DNA of 64,000 nucleotides from the NCBI RefSeq assembly GCF_020037025.1, contig NZ_JAIQLH010000051.1:1-64000 (forward strand). Direction: 5' to 3'. Below are positions 9,369 through 18,369 of this stretch, in pieces. A program made the translations under genes and the position numbers. Each line of letters opens with the position of its first letter. Positions within the stretch are counted from its first letter, which is position 1. Under the pieces are notes generated by a model, which ran no database searches, was not told the DNA's origin, and saw nothing but the letters and a program-made list of their open reading frames with translations. Source of the stretch: Streptomyces huiliensis (GTDB lineage: Bacteria; Actinomycetota; Actinomycetes; Streptomycetales; Streptomycetaceae).

Positions 9369-10405
9369 TTGCTGGCCTCCGCGCGCTTCCGGACCCAGGC
9401 GTTCAGCAGGGTCGCCAGCAGCAGCATCGCGCCGAGGAAGAACTTGAACCAGTCCGGGTTCCACTGCGCGTACACGATGCCCTTGCTCGTCATGCCGAAG
9501 ATGAAGGCGCCCACCGCCGAGCCGATGGCCGAGCCGTAGCCGCCGGTCATCAGGCAGCCGCCGATGACGGCCGCGATGATGTAGAGCAGCTCGTTGCCCA
9601 CGCCCTCGCCGGACTGCACGACGTCGTACGACATCAGCAGGTGCTGGCCGGAGATCCAGGCGCTGAACGCGACCGCCATGTACAGGCCGATCTTGGTGCG
9701 CCGGACCGGGACGCCGACCGCGCGGGCCGCGTCCACGCCGCCGCCGACCGCGAAGACCCAGTTGCCGGCGCGGGTGCGCAGCAGCACCCAGGTGGCGACG
9801 GCGACCAGGCCGAGCCACCACAGGACGGTGACCTGGAGGTCCACGTCACCGAGGGTGAAGTGGGACGCGAAGAGGGCGCGGGCGGACTCGAAGCCCTCCA
9901 TGTCCCCGATGGTCTTGGTGGAGACGGTGCCGCTGATGAGCTTGGTGAAGCCGAGGTTGAGGCCCGTGAGCATCAGGAACGTACCGAGCGTGATGATGAA
10001 GCTCGGCAGCCTGGTCCGGGTGAGCACGAAGCCGTTGAAGAAGCCGATGGCCAGGGTGACCAGCAGCGAGACGCCGACGCCGACCCAGACGTTGGCCGTC
10101 ATCTGGTAGCTGAACATCGAGGAGACCAGCGCCGAGCTGGTCACCATCACACCGGCCGACAGGTCGAACTCGCCGCCGATCATCAGCAGCGCCACCGGCA
10201 CGGCCATGATGCCGATCGTCGACGACGCGTACAGGACGGTGGAGAGGCCGCCCGCCGTCAGGAAGGAGTCGGCGACGATCGCGAAGAAGAGGAAGACCGC
10301 GGCGGCGCCGACGACCGAGCCCAGCTCGGGGCGGCCGAGCAGGCGGCGCGGCAGGGTCCGGCCCCGCGGGGCGGCCTCGGGGGCGGTGGCGGTGGAGGCA
10401 CTCAT
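9365..10405 (-). CDS. Sugar ABC transporter permease (CUT2 family)
   Basis: The protein has 346 residues and about ten hydrophobic segments, with the BPD_transp_2 layout of RbsC/XylH-type permeases ([46 protein letters not shown]). It forms the transmembrane channel for the ATPase and binding protein on either side. Start and stop both overlap neighbours by 4 nt, so translation is likely coupled across the three genes. The conserved loop GGYGS is where the ATPase normally docks. The substrate class is a monosaccharide or polyol and is not resolved further. Confidence 0.93.
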   Translation of the reverse strand: MSASTATAPEAAPRGRTLPRRLLGRPELGSVVGAAAVFLFFAIVADSFLTAGGLSTVLYASSTIGIMAVPVALLMIGGEFDLSAGVMVTSSALVSSMFSYQMTANVWVGVGVSLLVTLAIGFFNGFVLTRTRLPSFIITLGTFLMLTGLNLGFTKLISGTVSTKTIGDMEGFESARALFASHFTLGDVDLQVTVLWWLGLVAVATWVLLRTRAGNWVFAVGGGVDAARAVGVPVRRTKIGLYMAVAFSAWISGQHLLMSYDVVQSGEGVGNELLYIIAAVIGGCLMTGGYGSAIGSAVGAFIFGMTSKGIVYAQWNPDWFKFFLGAMLLLATLLNAWVRKRAEASK

Positions 10406-11412
10406 CGCGTCCCCCGCTTGGTGTACTCGGCCAGGACCTTGGCGTCGTCCTTGGTGACGATCTGCGGGCCGGTGAGGACCGGGCGGCCGCCGCCGAGCAT
10501 GTCGCGGTTGTAGCGGTAGAGCCAGAGCAGGTCGACGGCCTCGTAGCCCTGGAGGTACGGGTCCTGGTCGACGGCGAAGCCGAGGGAGCCGTCCTTGAGG
10601 GCGTCGGCGACCTTGGCGTTGAGGTCGAAGGTGTCGACCTCGGCCTTGCTGCCGGCCTGCTCGGCCGCCTTCACGGCGGTCGGCGCGAAGGGGGCGCCGA
10701 GCGTGACGACGGCGTCCACGTCCTTGTCGGACTGGAGCTTGGCCTCGATGGACGACTGGACGTTGGGCATGTTGGTGCCCTCGACGTAGAGGTTCACCAC
10801 CTCGCCCTTGAACGCCTTCTTCACGCCCTCGCAGCGCTGCTCGTGGCCGACGTTGCCCTGCTCGTGCAGAACGCAGACGGCCTTCTTCTTCCCGCGCTCG
10901 TTGAGCTGCTCGCCGACGGCCTCGCCCGCGATCACCTCGTCCTGGCCGATGTGGGTGAGGGCACCGAACTCCTTGGACTTGTCCGAGCCCGAGTTCACCG
11001 TGATCACCGGGATGCCGGCCTTCCGCGCCTTGGCCACGACGTCCTTCATGGCGTCCGGCTTGGCAAGGGAGACGATCAGTCCGTCGACCTTCTGGTCGAT
11101 CATCGCCTGGACGCTCTGGGCCTGCTTGTTCCCCTCCACGTCATGCGCGTAGAGGAACTTGATGTTGTCCTTCGCCGCGGCCTGCTTGGCACCGCTCTGC
11201 ACGATGTCCCAGAAGGTGTCGCCATCGCCCGAGTGGGTGACCATCGCGAAGGTCCACCGGGGCGTGTCGACCGCGGCGCGCCCCTGGGCGGCCTTGGCGG
11301 CCCGCTCCTCGGCGCGCTTGCCGCCCGTACTGCTGCACCCCGCCAGTGTGGCGCCGAGCACCGCTGCCAGCACGGCGCTCACCGCACGTACGCCTGTCCG
11401 AACCCTTGCCAC
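10402..11412 (-). CDS. Sugar-binding lipoprotein of the ABC importer
   Basis: This is a periplasmic-binding-protein-type lipoprotein (Peripla_BP_4 fold, ribose-binding family). A signal peptide ends in the lipobox LAGC, and the mature part contains the family segments QMIDQKVDGLIVS-like and GIPVITVNSGSD. It captures substrate outside the cell and hands it to the permease. I chose GTG 11412 because GGAAGGG lies nine nt before it; GTG 11430 is the longer alternative. A promoter and a 16-bp palindrome lie upstream. Substrate candidates are hexoses, pentoses or inositol, and the downstream glucokinase favours a hexose. Confidence 0.9.
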   Translation of the reverse strand: MARVRTGVRAVSAVLAAVLGATLAGCSSTGGKRAEERAAKAAQGRAAVDTPRWTFAMVTHSGDGDTFWDIVQSGAKQAAAKDNIKFLYAHDVEGNKQAQSVQAMIDQKVDGLIVSLAKPDAMKDVVAKARKAGIPVITVNSGSDKSKEFGALTHIGQDEVIAGEAVGEQLNERGKKKAVCVLHEQGNVGHEQRCEGVKKAFKGEVVNLYVEGTNMPNVQSSIEAKLQSDKDVDAVVTLGAPFAPTAVKAAEQAGSKAEVDTFDLNAKVADALKDGSLGFAVDQDPYLQGYEAVDLLWLYRYNRDMLGGGRPVLTGPQIVTKDDAKVLAEYTKRGTR

Positions 11413-11541
11413 GAGGACTTGCCCTTCCACTGTCTGTCACGGTGCGGCCGGGCCCCGGTCCCGCGGGCCCGACCGCCCAAGTATCCGTCACGATCCGTCA
11501 CGGCCGACCGCGGGGGCTTTCACCCGGCGCGCTGTTCAGGT

Positions 11542-11571
11542 GTTCTAGTGGCGCACGCCACACCGCGTCAA
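11542..11571 (-). promoter_or_regulatory. Promoter for the sugar ABC operon
   Basis: On the reverse strand TTGACG (11566-11571) and TAGAAC (11542-11547) are separated by 18 bp, a good match to a housekeeping sigma promoter. It lies about 130 nt upstream of the binding-protein start. Confidence 0.6.
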
Positions 11572-11577
11572 TACTTT

Positions 11578-11593
11578 GTCAGAACATTCTGAC
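11578..11593. promoter_or_regulatory. 16-bp palindromic operator GTCAGAA-CA-TTCTGAC
   Basis: This perfect inverted repeat lies 7 bp upstream of the -35 box of the sugar operon promoter and just past the end of the GntR gene. It is the obvious candidate site for that regulator. Its position upstream of -35 rather than over the promoter would suit activation, or repression by a larger complex. The assignment to the regulator is inferred from adjacency. Confidence 0.6.
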
Positions 11594-11609
11594 GTCGCGT
11601 GGGTCCGGC

Positions 11610-12362
11610 CTACGGGCGGGCCAGCAACTGGAAATCGAAGGAGTACCGGGAGGCCCGGTAGAGATGCGAGCCGAACTCCACGGCCCGTCCCGTGTCGTCG
11701 AACGTCGTCCGCTCCATGGTCAGCAGCGGCGCACCGGCGGCCGGCTCCGCGAGCCGCTCCGCCTCCTCGGCCGTGGCGGCGCGCGCCCCGATGGTCTGCC
11801 GCGCGCTGTGCAGCGTGATGCCGGCGGAACGCATCAGCCGGTACAGCCCGGTCTCGGCCAGGACGTCGCCTTCGAGATCGAGCAGCCCGACGGGGAGGTG
11901 GTTGCGGAGGTGCGCCACCGGCTCCCCGTGGGCCAGCCGCAGCCGCTCGACCCGGACGACGTCCGCTCCCTCGGTCACCCCGAGCGCGGCGGCGACGCGG
12001 GCCGTGGCGGGCTCGGTCGCGCGGCCCAGCAGCAGGGTGGCCGGCTGCTGCCCGGCCGCCTCCAGGTCGTCGTACAGACTGCTGAGCTCCAGCGGCCGCT
12101 TCACCTGACTGTGCACGACCTGCGTCCCCACCCCGCGCCGCCGCACCAGCAGCCCCTTGTCGACCAGCGACTGGATCGCCTGCCGCACGGTCGGCCGCGA
12201 CAGCCCCAGCCGCGCGGCCAGCTCGATCTCGTTCCCCAGCAGACTGCCCGGGGCGAGCCCGCCCCGCTCGATGGCGGCTTCGAGCTGCTGGGCCAGCTGG
12301 TAGTAGAGCGGGACGGGGCTGGTGCGGTCCAGGGTGAACTGGAGGGGTCGGTGCTTTGCCAC
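11610..12362 (-). CDS. GntR family regulator, HutC/UTRA type
   Basis: This is a DNA-binding regulator of 250 aa. The N-terminal winged helix (residues about 10-80) includes ARLGLSRPTVRQAIQSL and the wing RRRGVGTQV. The C-terminal UTRA ligand domain (about 95-245) identifies the HutC subfamily, whose members sense sugars, amino sugars or amino acids. It sits directly upstream of and in line with the sugar importer genes, with a palindrome between. I therefore infer that it controls the importer in response to a sugar or sugar phosphate. Its own 3' end is 17 nt from that palindrome. Confidence 0.9.
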   Translation of the reverse strand: MAKHRPLQFTLDRTSPVPLYYQLAQQLEAAIERGGLAPGSLLGNEIELAARLGLSRPTVRQAIQSLVDKGLLVRRRGVGTQVVHSQVKRPLELSSLYDDLEAAGQQPATLLLGRATEPATARVAAALGVTEGADVVRVERLRLAHGEPVAHLRNHLPVGLLDLEGDVLAETGLYRLMRSAGITLHSARQTIGARAATAEEAERLAEPAAGAPLLTMERTTFDDTGRAVEFGSHLYRASRYSFDFQLLARP

Positions 12363-12425
12363 TCCGTGGAGGGTAGCGGGGGGACCTGATGACGGGAAGT
12401 CCGGAGGTCCGGTTGTCCGGACATG

Positions 12426-12600
12426 GGGGGTGCCCCGGTCCCGCCCCTTCGCCGATTCCCGGGGCTGCGCCCCGGACCCCGCTGATCGCGGCTTCGCCGC
12501 TCGTCCTCAAACGCCGGACGGGCTGATAGGGCCCGGCCGGGGGTGCGGGGGCGCAGCCCCTGCAAGAAACGGGAAGGGGCGGGACCGGGGCTCACCCCCC
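12426..12600. repeat. Dispersed Streptomyces intergenic palindromic repeat, copy A
   Basis: The ends are near-perfect inverted repeats built on GGTCCCGCCCC. The interior holds the conserved core (12504-12526, read on the reverse strand as CCCGTCCGGCGTTTGAGG) and two GC-rich hairpins (ccggggctgcgccccgg; gggggcgcagcccc). It fills the gap between the aldolase and the GntR gene. The same element recurs at 19169, 54747 and 61294. Confidence 0.8.
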
Positions 12601-13227
12601 GCCCCGCGGACCCACCTCCGCCAGCCGACCGACCAGCTCCTCCACCCGCTTGGCCACAGTGTCCCGATCCCCCTCGGCAAGCGCCCCGCCGATACCGCAG
12701 GCAACCGCCCCCGCAGCGATCCACTCAGGAGCCGACTCGACATCCACGCCCCCGGCGACCAAAGCCGCCTGCGGCAACTCGGAGCGCAGCTCACGGACGC
12801 ACTCAGGACGACGGCCGGCGGCAGGGAAAAGCTTCAGGGCGTCAGCCCCGAGCTCCAGGGCCCGGACGATCTCGGCAGGCGTCGAGACGCCGACGAAGAC
12901 GGGAACCCCGTACCGGTGGCCCGTCCGCAGCACCTCGGGGTCAAGGGCGGGCGAGGCCAGAAACCGCGCCCCGGCCTCGACGGCCATCCGGGCCGAGGGA
13001 GCGTCCAGAACCGCGCCGGCCCCGACGACCGCCTCGTCGCCGACCTCCCGGACCAGCGTGGCGACGGCGTCGAGGGCGAACGGCGTGGCGAGGGATATCT
13101 CCAGGCTGGTGAGCCCGGCCGACAGCAACGTGCCCGACGTCAGCGTCGCCTCGTCGTAGCTGTCACCGCGCACCATGGCGAGCACGCGTTGCCCCAGCGC
13201 TGCCCGGGTGATCTCCCAGCGATACAC
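12592..13227 (-). CDS. eda: KDPG/KHG-type aldolase (Eda family)
   Basis: This small class I aldolase of about 211 aa cleaves 2-keto-3-deoxy sugar-acid phosphates to pyruvate plus an aldehyde, as in the Entner-Doudoroff or uronate routes. Family landmarks are LTSLEISLATP (a Glu in the usual substrate segment), VVGAGAVLD, FLASPALDPEV and the Schiff-base lysine region LKLFPA. The start is GTG 13227, beginning VYRWEITRAALGQRVLAMVRG. The longer upstream frame is low-complexity and overlaps a short GTCTCGTCGC repeat. It lies upstream of GntR and the sugar importer, so imported sugar acids are plausible substrates. The last codons lie within the edge of repeat copy A. Confidence 0.85.
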   Translation of the reverse strand: MYRWEITRAALGQRVLAMVRGDSYDEATLTSGTLLSAGLTSLEISLATPFALDAVATLVREVGDEAVVGAGAVLDAPSARMAVEAGARFLASPALDPEVLRTGHRYGVPVFVGVSTPAEIVRALELGADALKLFPAAGRRPECVRELRSELPQAALVAGGVDVESAPEWIAAGAVACGIGGALAEGDRDTVAKRVEELVGRLAEVGPRGGG

Positions 13228-13483
13228 GGCAGTTCGCCGCCCTTCTCGTCGCGTCTCGTCGCGTCTCGTCACGCGCGGATCGTTCGCGGAAGAAGAACGG
13301 TAACGGCAGGGACTGACATCCGACCCCGTCTCGCGCCTCCCCGGACGCGCGAGACGGCACCCGGGAGCGCGCGGCGACCCGGCCGGGCGCGACCGCACCT
13401 GGCCTGTTGCGCGGCCGACTTGACGCTCCATCAGGTCCACCCGGTCCCGGCGGGTGCCGGAACCGGGCGGGGGAAGGGGTGGG

Positions 13484-13930
13484 TCAGCAGGAGAAGTCGA
13501 CCCGGGCGAAGGACCGGTAGTGGTCCCCGGTGTAGTAGTCCTCGTGGTCCGCCTGGCCGGCGACGATCCGGCGCGCGCCGCGGTCGGGCGAGCCCGGCGT
13601 GATCACGGTGTACTCGTGGTAGTAGCCGCCGCCCTGCTTCGGCAGCACGCCCTCGCGGTTGGAGAAGACCGTGCCGTCCTTCGGGTACGGGAAGGGGCCG
13701 CCCTTCTCGATCAGGTCCAGCGTGTCGTGCGCCTGCGCCGGCAGCGCGGACTCGCAGACGTGACCGACGCCCTTGGCCGCGACCGAGACGGTCGAGACGG
13801 TCGTGGTGGAAGTGACCGTGGAGGTGGAGGAGGTGGGAGATGCCACGGCGGCAGCGGAGGCGCCGAGGAGGAGAACAGAGGCCAGCGCGGCCGGCGCACC
13901 GAAGCGCGCGAAACGGTGGGGGATGTTCAT
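13484..13930 (-). CDS. Secreted guanyl-specific ribonuclease, RNase Sa type
   Basis: This is an extracellular endoribonuclease that cleaves RNA after guanosine (2',3'-cyclic phosphate mechanism). The signal peptide ends near ASAAAVASP. A Ser/Thr/Val-rich spacer is followed by the mature domain. That domain aligns by eye with RNase Sa along its length: two cysteines, GPFPYPKDGTVFSNREGVLP, the catalytic Glu in YYHEYTVITPG, Arg in RGARRI and His in YYTGDHY. The length is as expected. The start is ATG 13930. No barstar-like inhibitor gene is adjacent, which is notable for this family. It is expressed toward the sugar locus and away from the cupin-HTH regulator. Confidence 0.93.
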   Translation of the reverse strand: MNIPHRFARFGAPAALASVLLLGASAAAVASPTSSTSTVTSTTTVSTVSVAAKGVGHVCESALPAQAHDTLDLIEKGGPFPYPKDGTVFSNREGVLPKQGGGYYHEYTVITPGSPDRGARRIVAGQADHEDYYTGDHYRSFARVDFSC

Positions 13931-14031
13931 AAGCACAGGATGACGCGCGTAGCGCATGACATGTCAACGACAAACACGCGATGTTCCCTCATCGTTCACC
14001 GGCTCCCCGCAGACGGCGCCTTTTCGCCACT

Positions 14032-14067
14032 TTGCCTCAGAGGCAAGAACTTTTGCCTTTGAGGTAC
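14032..14067. promoter_or_regulatory. Tandem operator pair upstream of the cupin-HTH gene
   Basis: A perfect 15-bp inverted repeat TTGCCTC-A-GAGGCAA (14032-14046) is followed by an imperfect second copy TTGCCTT-T-GAGGTAC (14053-14067). Their centres are exactly 21 bp apart, two helical turns. They lie 21-56 nt before the ATG of the HTH-cupin gene, the place expected for autoregulation. Confidence 0.65.
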
Positions 14068-14087
14068 GGCGGGGCTATACCGGGACC

Positions 14088-14732
14088 ATGAGCCCACACA
14101 CCGGCACGGACGACCCCGCGACCGAGGATCTGCCCGCCGTGGCCCCGCAGTTGCGCGCGCTGCGCACCCGCAGCGCGCTGACGCTGGAGGTGGCGGCGGC
14201 CCGGGCCGGCCTGTCCCCCGCCCACCTGTCTCGGCTGGAGACCGGACGCCGTACGCCGTCCCTCCCCATGCTGCTGGCGCTCGCGCGCACCTATGGAACG
14301 ACGGTATCCGACCTCCTGGGCGAAGTACCCCAGACGGCGGATCCGATCGTGCGCGCGGACCGGATGGAGGCCCAGCGGGCGGGCGGCTGGACCTACTGGC
14401 GCGCGGGCGGCTCCGGCCGCGCCATGCAGGCCCTGCGGCTGCACGTGCCGCACGGCCACGACGCGGCAGGCCAGGAGGAGCTCGTACGGGTGCACCCGGG
14501 CGAGGAGTGGCTGTACGTCACCGGGGGCCGGCTCCGGCTGTCCCTCGGCGGGACGACGCACCTGCTCGGCCCCGGCGACGCGGCCCACTTCGACTCCCTC
14601 ACCCCGCACCGCATCGCGTCCGCCACGCCCGGCGGGGTGGACCTGCTGTTCATGCACACGCTGATGCAGAGCGGCGCGGCCGGGCTGTGCCTCGGCGACG
14701 CCGGACCCAACCGGAGGGGACACCATGAGTGA
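14088..14732 (+). CDS. XRE-family HTH regulator with C-terminal cupin sensor
   Basis: The protein has 214 residues. The HTH (about 22-77: LTLEVAAARAGLSPAHLSRLETGRRTPSLPMLLALA, read in parts) is followed by a cupin_2 barrel (about 110-190: HPGEEWLYVTGGRLRLSLGG ... LGPGDAAHFDS). Family members such as PuuR-like regulators sense small metabolites through the cupin. The ATG at 14088 follows two operator-like palindromes. The stop overlaps the following small gene by 8 nt, so the two proteins are made together. Which ligand is sensed is unknown. Confidence 0.9.
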   Translation: MSPHTGTDDPATEDLPAVAPQLRALRTRSALTLEVAAARAGLSPAHLSRLETGRRTPSLPMLLALARTYGTTVSDLLGEVPQTADPIVRADRMEAQRAGGWTYWRAGGSGRAMQALRLHVPHGHDAAGQEELVRVHPGEEWLYVTGGRLRLSLGGTTHLLGPGDAAHFDSLTPHRIASATPGGVDLLFMHTLMQSGAAGLCLGDAGPNRRGHHE

Positions 14733-14895
14733 CACCGCGCCGAAGGCCACCGCCCCGGCTCCCGCGCCCACCAAGCAGGAGGCCCAGGTCGAGGACCGCG
14801 CCCCCATGGGCATGGCGGTACGGGTCTTCATCTACCTGGTCGCCGTCCACTTCATCTCCGCCTTCTTCTTCCTCCTCTTCTACCTGGGCAAGTGA
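14725..14895 (+). CDS. DUF6126-like small membrane protein, 56 aa
   Basis: The N-terminal half is charged and Ala/Pro-rich. The C-terminal half is a single transmembrane helix (VRVFIYLVAVHFISAFFFLL) ending FYLGK. The ATG is preceded by CGGAGGGGACACC and overlaps the end of the cupin-HTH gene. Small proteins of this kind are commonly paired with cupin-HTH regulators in Streptomyces; I recall the name DUF6126 for them. A membrane tether or partner for the regulator is a reasonable guess, not shown by sequence. Confidence 0.8.
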   Translation: MSDTAPKATAPAPAPTKQEAQVEDRAPMGMAVRVFIYLVAVHFISAFFFLLFYLGK

Positions 14896-14963
14896 CCGTT
14901 CTCGCCATGTCCCGGCGGCTATCCTCCCCACCAGGACAGGACACCCCAGGAAGGCGGTCGCCG

Positions 14964-15623
14964 ATGGCCCGCACGGCCCAGGACGTCCTGGCGGACGCGG
15001 TACGGGAGCCGGCTCCGCACCCGGGCGCCAACCGGCTCGTGCCCCTGATCGCCGACGGTTCGGCACCGCGCTCGGTGATCGCCGCGTTCGCCCTGGAGCA
15101 GCACCACGTCATCGCCTCCGACCGGACCGCCTACCACCACCTGGCGGAACGGTCGGCGGGCCGCCCCGCCGTCGAGGCGTTCTTCGCGCCGCTCGCCCGC
15201 GACGAGACCACCGCCCTGGAACTGCTGGGCCCGCTGGCCGCGGCCTGCGGGCTGGACGAGCGGGCGGTACGGGCGTACGAGCCGACGCCGGGCTGCCAGG
15301 CGTACCCCGCCTACACGTCCTGGCTGGCGCTGCAGGCGGAGCCGGTGGACGTGGTCGTGGCCCTGACCGTCAACTTCGCGACGTGGAGCGGCTACTGCGC
15401 CACCCTGGGCCGGGCGCTGCGCGCGCACTACGGGTTCGACGACACGGCGTGCGGCTTCTTCGACCACTTCGCCCGCCCCGCGCCGGACGCCGCCGAGCGG
15501 GCGCTGGCCGCCGTGGCGGCCGGGCTGGCCGACGGGCTCCTCACGGAACGGCTGGCGCACCGGTACGGACGGCTGCTCCAGAGCTACGAGACGCTGTTCT
15601 GGAACGCACTCGCGGAACCGTGA
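14964..15623 (+). CDS. TenA/PqqC-fold (haem-oxygenase-like) protein
   Basis: The protein has 219 residues, is all-helical and is related to TenA thiaminase II and PqqC by pattern (FALEQHHVIASDRTAYHHLA, ... YPAYTSWLALQAEP ... FATWSGYCATLGRALR). Streptomyces homologues are often named TenA family regulators without proof. A catalytic cysteine equivalent to TenA is not obvious. ATG 14964 has AGGAAGG upstream; longer in-frame extensions overlap the DUF6126 gene. It is in line with the HTH pair but separated by 68 nt, so it could be cotranscribed. Its substrate is unknown, and metal-, haem- or pyrimidine-related chemistry is possible. Confidence 0.75.
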   Translation: MARTAQDVLADAVREPAPHPGANRLVPLIADGSAPRSVIAAFALEQHHVIASDRTAYHHLAERSAGRPAVEAFFAPLARDETTALELLGPLAAACGLDERAVRAYEPTPGCQAYPAYTSWLALQAEPVDVVVALTVNFATWSGYCATLGRALRAHYGFDDTACGFFDHFARPAPDAAERALAAVAAGLADGLLTERLAHRYGRLLQSYETLFWNALAEP

Positions 15624-15672
15624 CGGCGGAACCGAGAGGGCGAAACCGAGAAGGCCGGGGCGGCACCGAGGC

Positions 15673-16824
15673 TCACGCCCCTCCCCCGTCCCACCGCTTC
15701 TCCAGCGCCCGCACCCCCTCCTCCGTCAGCGTGCCGTGCACCCGCAGCCGGGCGATCCCGCCGTCGGGGTGGATGTCGAGCCGCAGGTGGGTGGCGACCG
15801 GGTGGGCGGGCAGCGGGAAGCGGTGGACGGAGTCGGGCCGGAGGCGGGTGAGGGGGAGGAGCTCCGTCCACTCGCCGCCCGCCGCCGCGTCGCGCGCGGA
15901 GAGCGCCGCCCAACCCGCCGCGTTCCCCTTGAGGCAGCCGGTGTCGATCTCGACGGCGCGCAGCAGCGACTGCCCGGCCAGCCGGTAACGCACCCAGTCG
16001 TGGCCCCGGTCGCGCCGGCGGCGGGTCTCCCACCCGTCGTCCATGCGGCGGGAGCGGCCCGGCAGGACGGTGCCGAGCGGTGACGAGTAGAAGCGGTCGG
16101 AGGCGTCCTCGACCAGGCCGCCGTTCTCCAGCGCGGCCACGTCCACCGTCCCCAGCGCGGTGAGCCAGGCGGGGTCGGGGACGGGTTCGCCGTGGACGCG
16201 GAAGCGGGCGATGCCGCCGTCGGGGTACTGCTTGAGGCGCAGGTGCGTGCAGTGGTGGGGGTGGTCGACGGCGAAGGCGTTGGCCGCGTGGCCGCCGACG
16301 GGGGTGCGCGGGACGAGGACGGTCCACCGGACGCCGTCCGCCGACAGTTCCTCGGGGGACGGCGTGCCGGGCAGCGCGGCCGCCTCGACGCTCACGGCCT
16401 GCGGGTGGTTGCCGCGGAAGTGGGCGGTGTCGACGACGAGACCGCGGACGACGCCGGGCACGCCGAGCCGGACGAGGGCCCAGTCGTGGTCGTCGTCGGC
16501 GGGGTACGGGTGGGCGGCGGACGGGCCGCGGCGGCGGCGGGTCTCCCAGCCGTCCATGACCTTGCCCTTGTGGCCGAAGCGCTCCGGGTCGAAGCAGGCG
16601 GGCCCGGGGACGAGGAGGTTCTCGCGCTCGGCGAAGAACTCGTCGTTGGCGGCGGTGACGGCACCGCCGAGCCGGCGGTCGGCGAGGTCGGGGAGGTGGC
16701 CGAACGGGAGCTCGGCGGCGGCCCGGTAGTCGGCGTACGGGTCGCCGCCCTGGTAGGGCCGCGCGGGGCCGGCGAACGAGGTGAGGGCGGCGGATATCCC
16801 GCCGGCGGTGCCGCTGGTGGTCAT
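15673..16824 (-). CDS. alc: Allantoicase
   Basis: It hydrolyses allantoate to ureidoglycolate plus urea in purine degradation. The 383-aa protein is an internal duplication typical of the family. Each half contains a DGWETRRRR motif, followed by [18 protein letters not shown] or DTGCLKGN, and HLRLxxxPDGGIARxRVHG, with near-identical C-terminal strands in both repeats. ATG 16824 overlaps the allantoinase stop by 4 nt, so the two are translationally coupled. A ureidoglycolate lyase/urease step is not in the window. Regulation is probably through the palindrome before allB. Confidence 0.95.
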   Translation of the reverse strand: MTTSGTAGGISAALTSFAGPARPYQGGDPYADYRAAAELPFGHLPDLADRRLGGAVTAANDEFFAERENLLVPGPACFDPERFGHKGKVMDGWETRRRRGPSAAHPYPADDDHDWALVRLGVPGVVRGLVVDTAHFRGNHPQAVSVEAAALPGTPSPEELSADGVRWTVLVPRTPVGGHAANAFAVDHPHHCTHLRLKQYPDGGIARFRVHGEPVPDPAWLTALGTVDVAALENGGLVEDASDRFYSSPLGTVLPGRSRRMDDGWETRRRRDRGHDWVRYRLAGQSLLRAVEIDTGCLKGNAAGWAALSARDAAAGGEWTELLPLTRLRPDSVHRFPLPAHPVATHLRLDIHPDGGIARLRVHGTLTEEGVRALEKRWDGGGA

Positions 16825-18155
16825 ACGCGCTCCAGGAGTCGGCCGGTGGGTGCGGCGAGGGTGCCGTGGTGGTGGATCCGGCGGCCGCGCAGCCAGGTGG
16901 AGCGGACGACGCCGCTCAGGGTGCGGCCCGCGTAGGCGGTCACCGGGTTGCGGTGGTGCAGGGCGGCCGGGTCGACGGTGAACGTCTCGTCCGGGGCGAG
17001 GACGGCGAAGTCGGCGTCGCGGCCGGCTTCGATGGCGCCCTTGGCGGTGAGCCCGGCGAGGGCGGCGGGCGCGGCGGCCATCCAGCGGGCCACGTCGTCC
17101 AGGGTGTGGCCGCGCCGGCGCGCCTCGGTCCAGACGGCGGGCAGGCCGAGCTGGAGGGAGGCGATGCCGCCCCAGGCGCGGCCGAAGTCGGGGACCTTGA
17201 GGTCGGCGGTGCACGGGGAGTGGTCGGAGACGACGCACTGGACGGTGCCGGCGGCCAGCCCGGCCCACAGCGCGTCCCGGTTGGCGGCCTCGCGGATGGG
17301 CGGGCAGCACTTGAACTCGGTGGCGCCGTCCGGGACTTCCTCGGCCGTGAGGGTCAGGAAGTGCGGGCAGGTCTCGGCGCTGATCCGGACGCCGGCCGCG
17401 CGGGCGGCGGCGAGCGTGCCGAGCGCGTCGGCGGAGGACAGGTGCAGGACGTGGACGCGGGTGCCGTGCCGGCGGGCGACGGCGACGAGCCGTTCGACCG
17501 CCGCGTTCTCGGCGTCGCGCGGCCGGGAGGCGAGGAAACCGGCGTAGCGGGGGCCGTCGGGACCGGGCGCGCCGTCCAGCCGCTCCGGGTCCTCGGCGTG
17601 CACGATCAGCAGCCCGTCGAAGGCGGCGAGCGCGGCGGCGACCGCGTCGAGGGCGGCCGCGTCCAGCGGCGGGAACTCGTCCACACCGGACGGCGAGAGG
17701 AACGCCTTGAAGCCGAGCACGCCGGCGTCGTGCAGCGGGCGCAGGTCGGCCCGGTTGTCCGGCACGGCCCCGCCCCAGAAGCCGACGTCGACGTGGACGG
17801 CGGGGCGGGCCGTGTCCCGTTTGATCCGGAGGTGTTCGACGGTGGTGGTGGGCGGGACGCTGTTGAGCGGCATGTCGACGAGGGTGGTGATGCCACCGGC
17901 CGCGGCGGCGCGGGTGGCGGTGCCGAAGCCTTCCCACTCCGTGCGCCCCGGATCATTGACGTGCACATGAGTATCGACAAGCCCGGGAAGGAGCACGTCG
18001 TCCCCGAGATCCTCGACCGGGACGCCACGCACGGGGGTCACGGCATGATCGACGACGGCGGCGATCCGGCCGTCCTCGACGACGACGGAGGCGGGGCGGG
18101 TGCCGCCGGGTGTCACCACGCGCCGGGATCGCAGGACCAGCTGCCGGTCGGACAC
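16821..18155 (-). CDS. allB: Allantoinase
   Basis: This is an amidohydrolase-superfamily enzyme converting allantoin to allantoate. Metal ligands are visible as [10 protein letters not shown] (HxH), GFKAFLS (the lysine carboxylated in the family), [15 protein letters not shown] and SDHSPC. At 444 aa it has the usual length. GTG 18155 begins [13 protein letters not shown], and upstream lies the operator at 18184. It is the first gene of the alc operon and is divergent from allR across about 210 bp. In the pathway it follows uricase, HIU hydrolase and OHCU decarboxylase encoded at 30-32 kb. Confidence 0.96.
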   Translation of the reverse strand: MSDRQLVLRSRRVVTPGGTRPASVVVEDGRIAAVVDHAVTPVRGVPVEDLGDDVLLPGLVDTHVHVNDPGRTEWEGFGTATRAAAAGGITTLVDMPLNSVPPTTTVEHLRIKRDTARPAVHVDVGFWGGAVPDNRADLRPLHDAGVLGFKAFLSPSGVDEFPPLDAAALDAVAAALAAFDGLLIVHAEDPERLDGAPGPDGPRYAGFLASRPRDAENAAVERLVAVARRHGTRVHVLHLSSADALGTLAAARAAGVRISAETCPHFLTLTAEEVPDGATEFKCCPPIREAANRDALWAGLAAGTVQCVVSDHSPCTADLKVPDFGRAWGGIASLQLGLPAVWTEARRRGHTLDDVARWMAAAPAALAGLTAKGAIEAGRDADFAVLAPDETFTVDPAALHHRNPVTAYAGRTLSGVVRSTWLRGRRIHHHGTLAAPTGRLLERV

Positions 18156-18183
18156 GGCGCCCTCCGAGGGTCAACAGGCGGAT

Positions 18184-18200
18184 TTCAACGTTCTGTTGAA
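18184..18200. promoter_or_regulatory. Operator TTCAAC-N5-GTTGAA before allB
   Basis: This is a perfect 17-bp palindrome 29 nt upstream of the allB start, with an extra half-site GTCAAC nearby at its left. The related site GTCAAC-N5-GTTGAA occurs at 32264 before the urate operon. AllR, encoded divergently, is the likely binder. Confidence 0.65.
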
Positions 18201-18369
18201 CAGCACTGGCCCGCAGTTTTCATCTCTGACGGGGCCTCGTCAACCCCTCCATCCCCACCAGCGGGTTTCCGCACACCGGTAGGGCGCTTCCACGCCCCAG
18301 AACCGAGGGTGAGCCACCGGCCACGGCCCGGTAGGCTGCTGCCACCCCACCCCGGAAGGACCGCGACCA

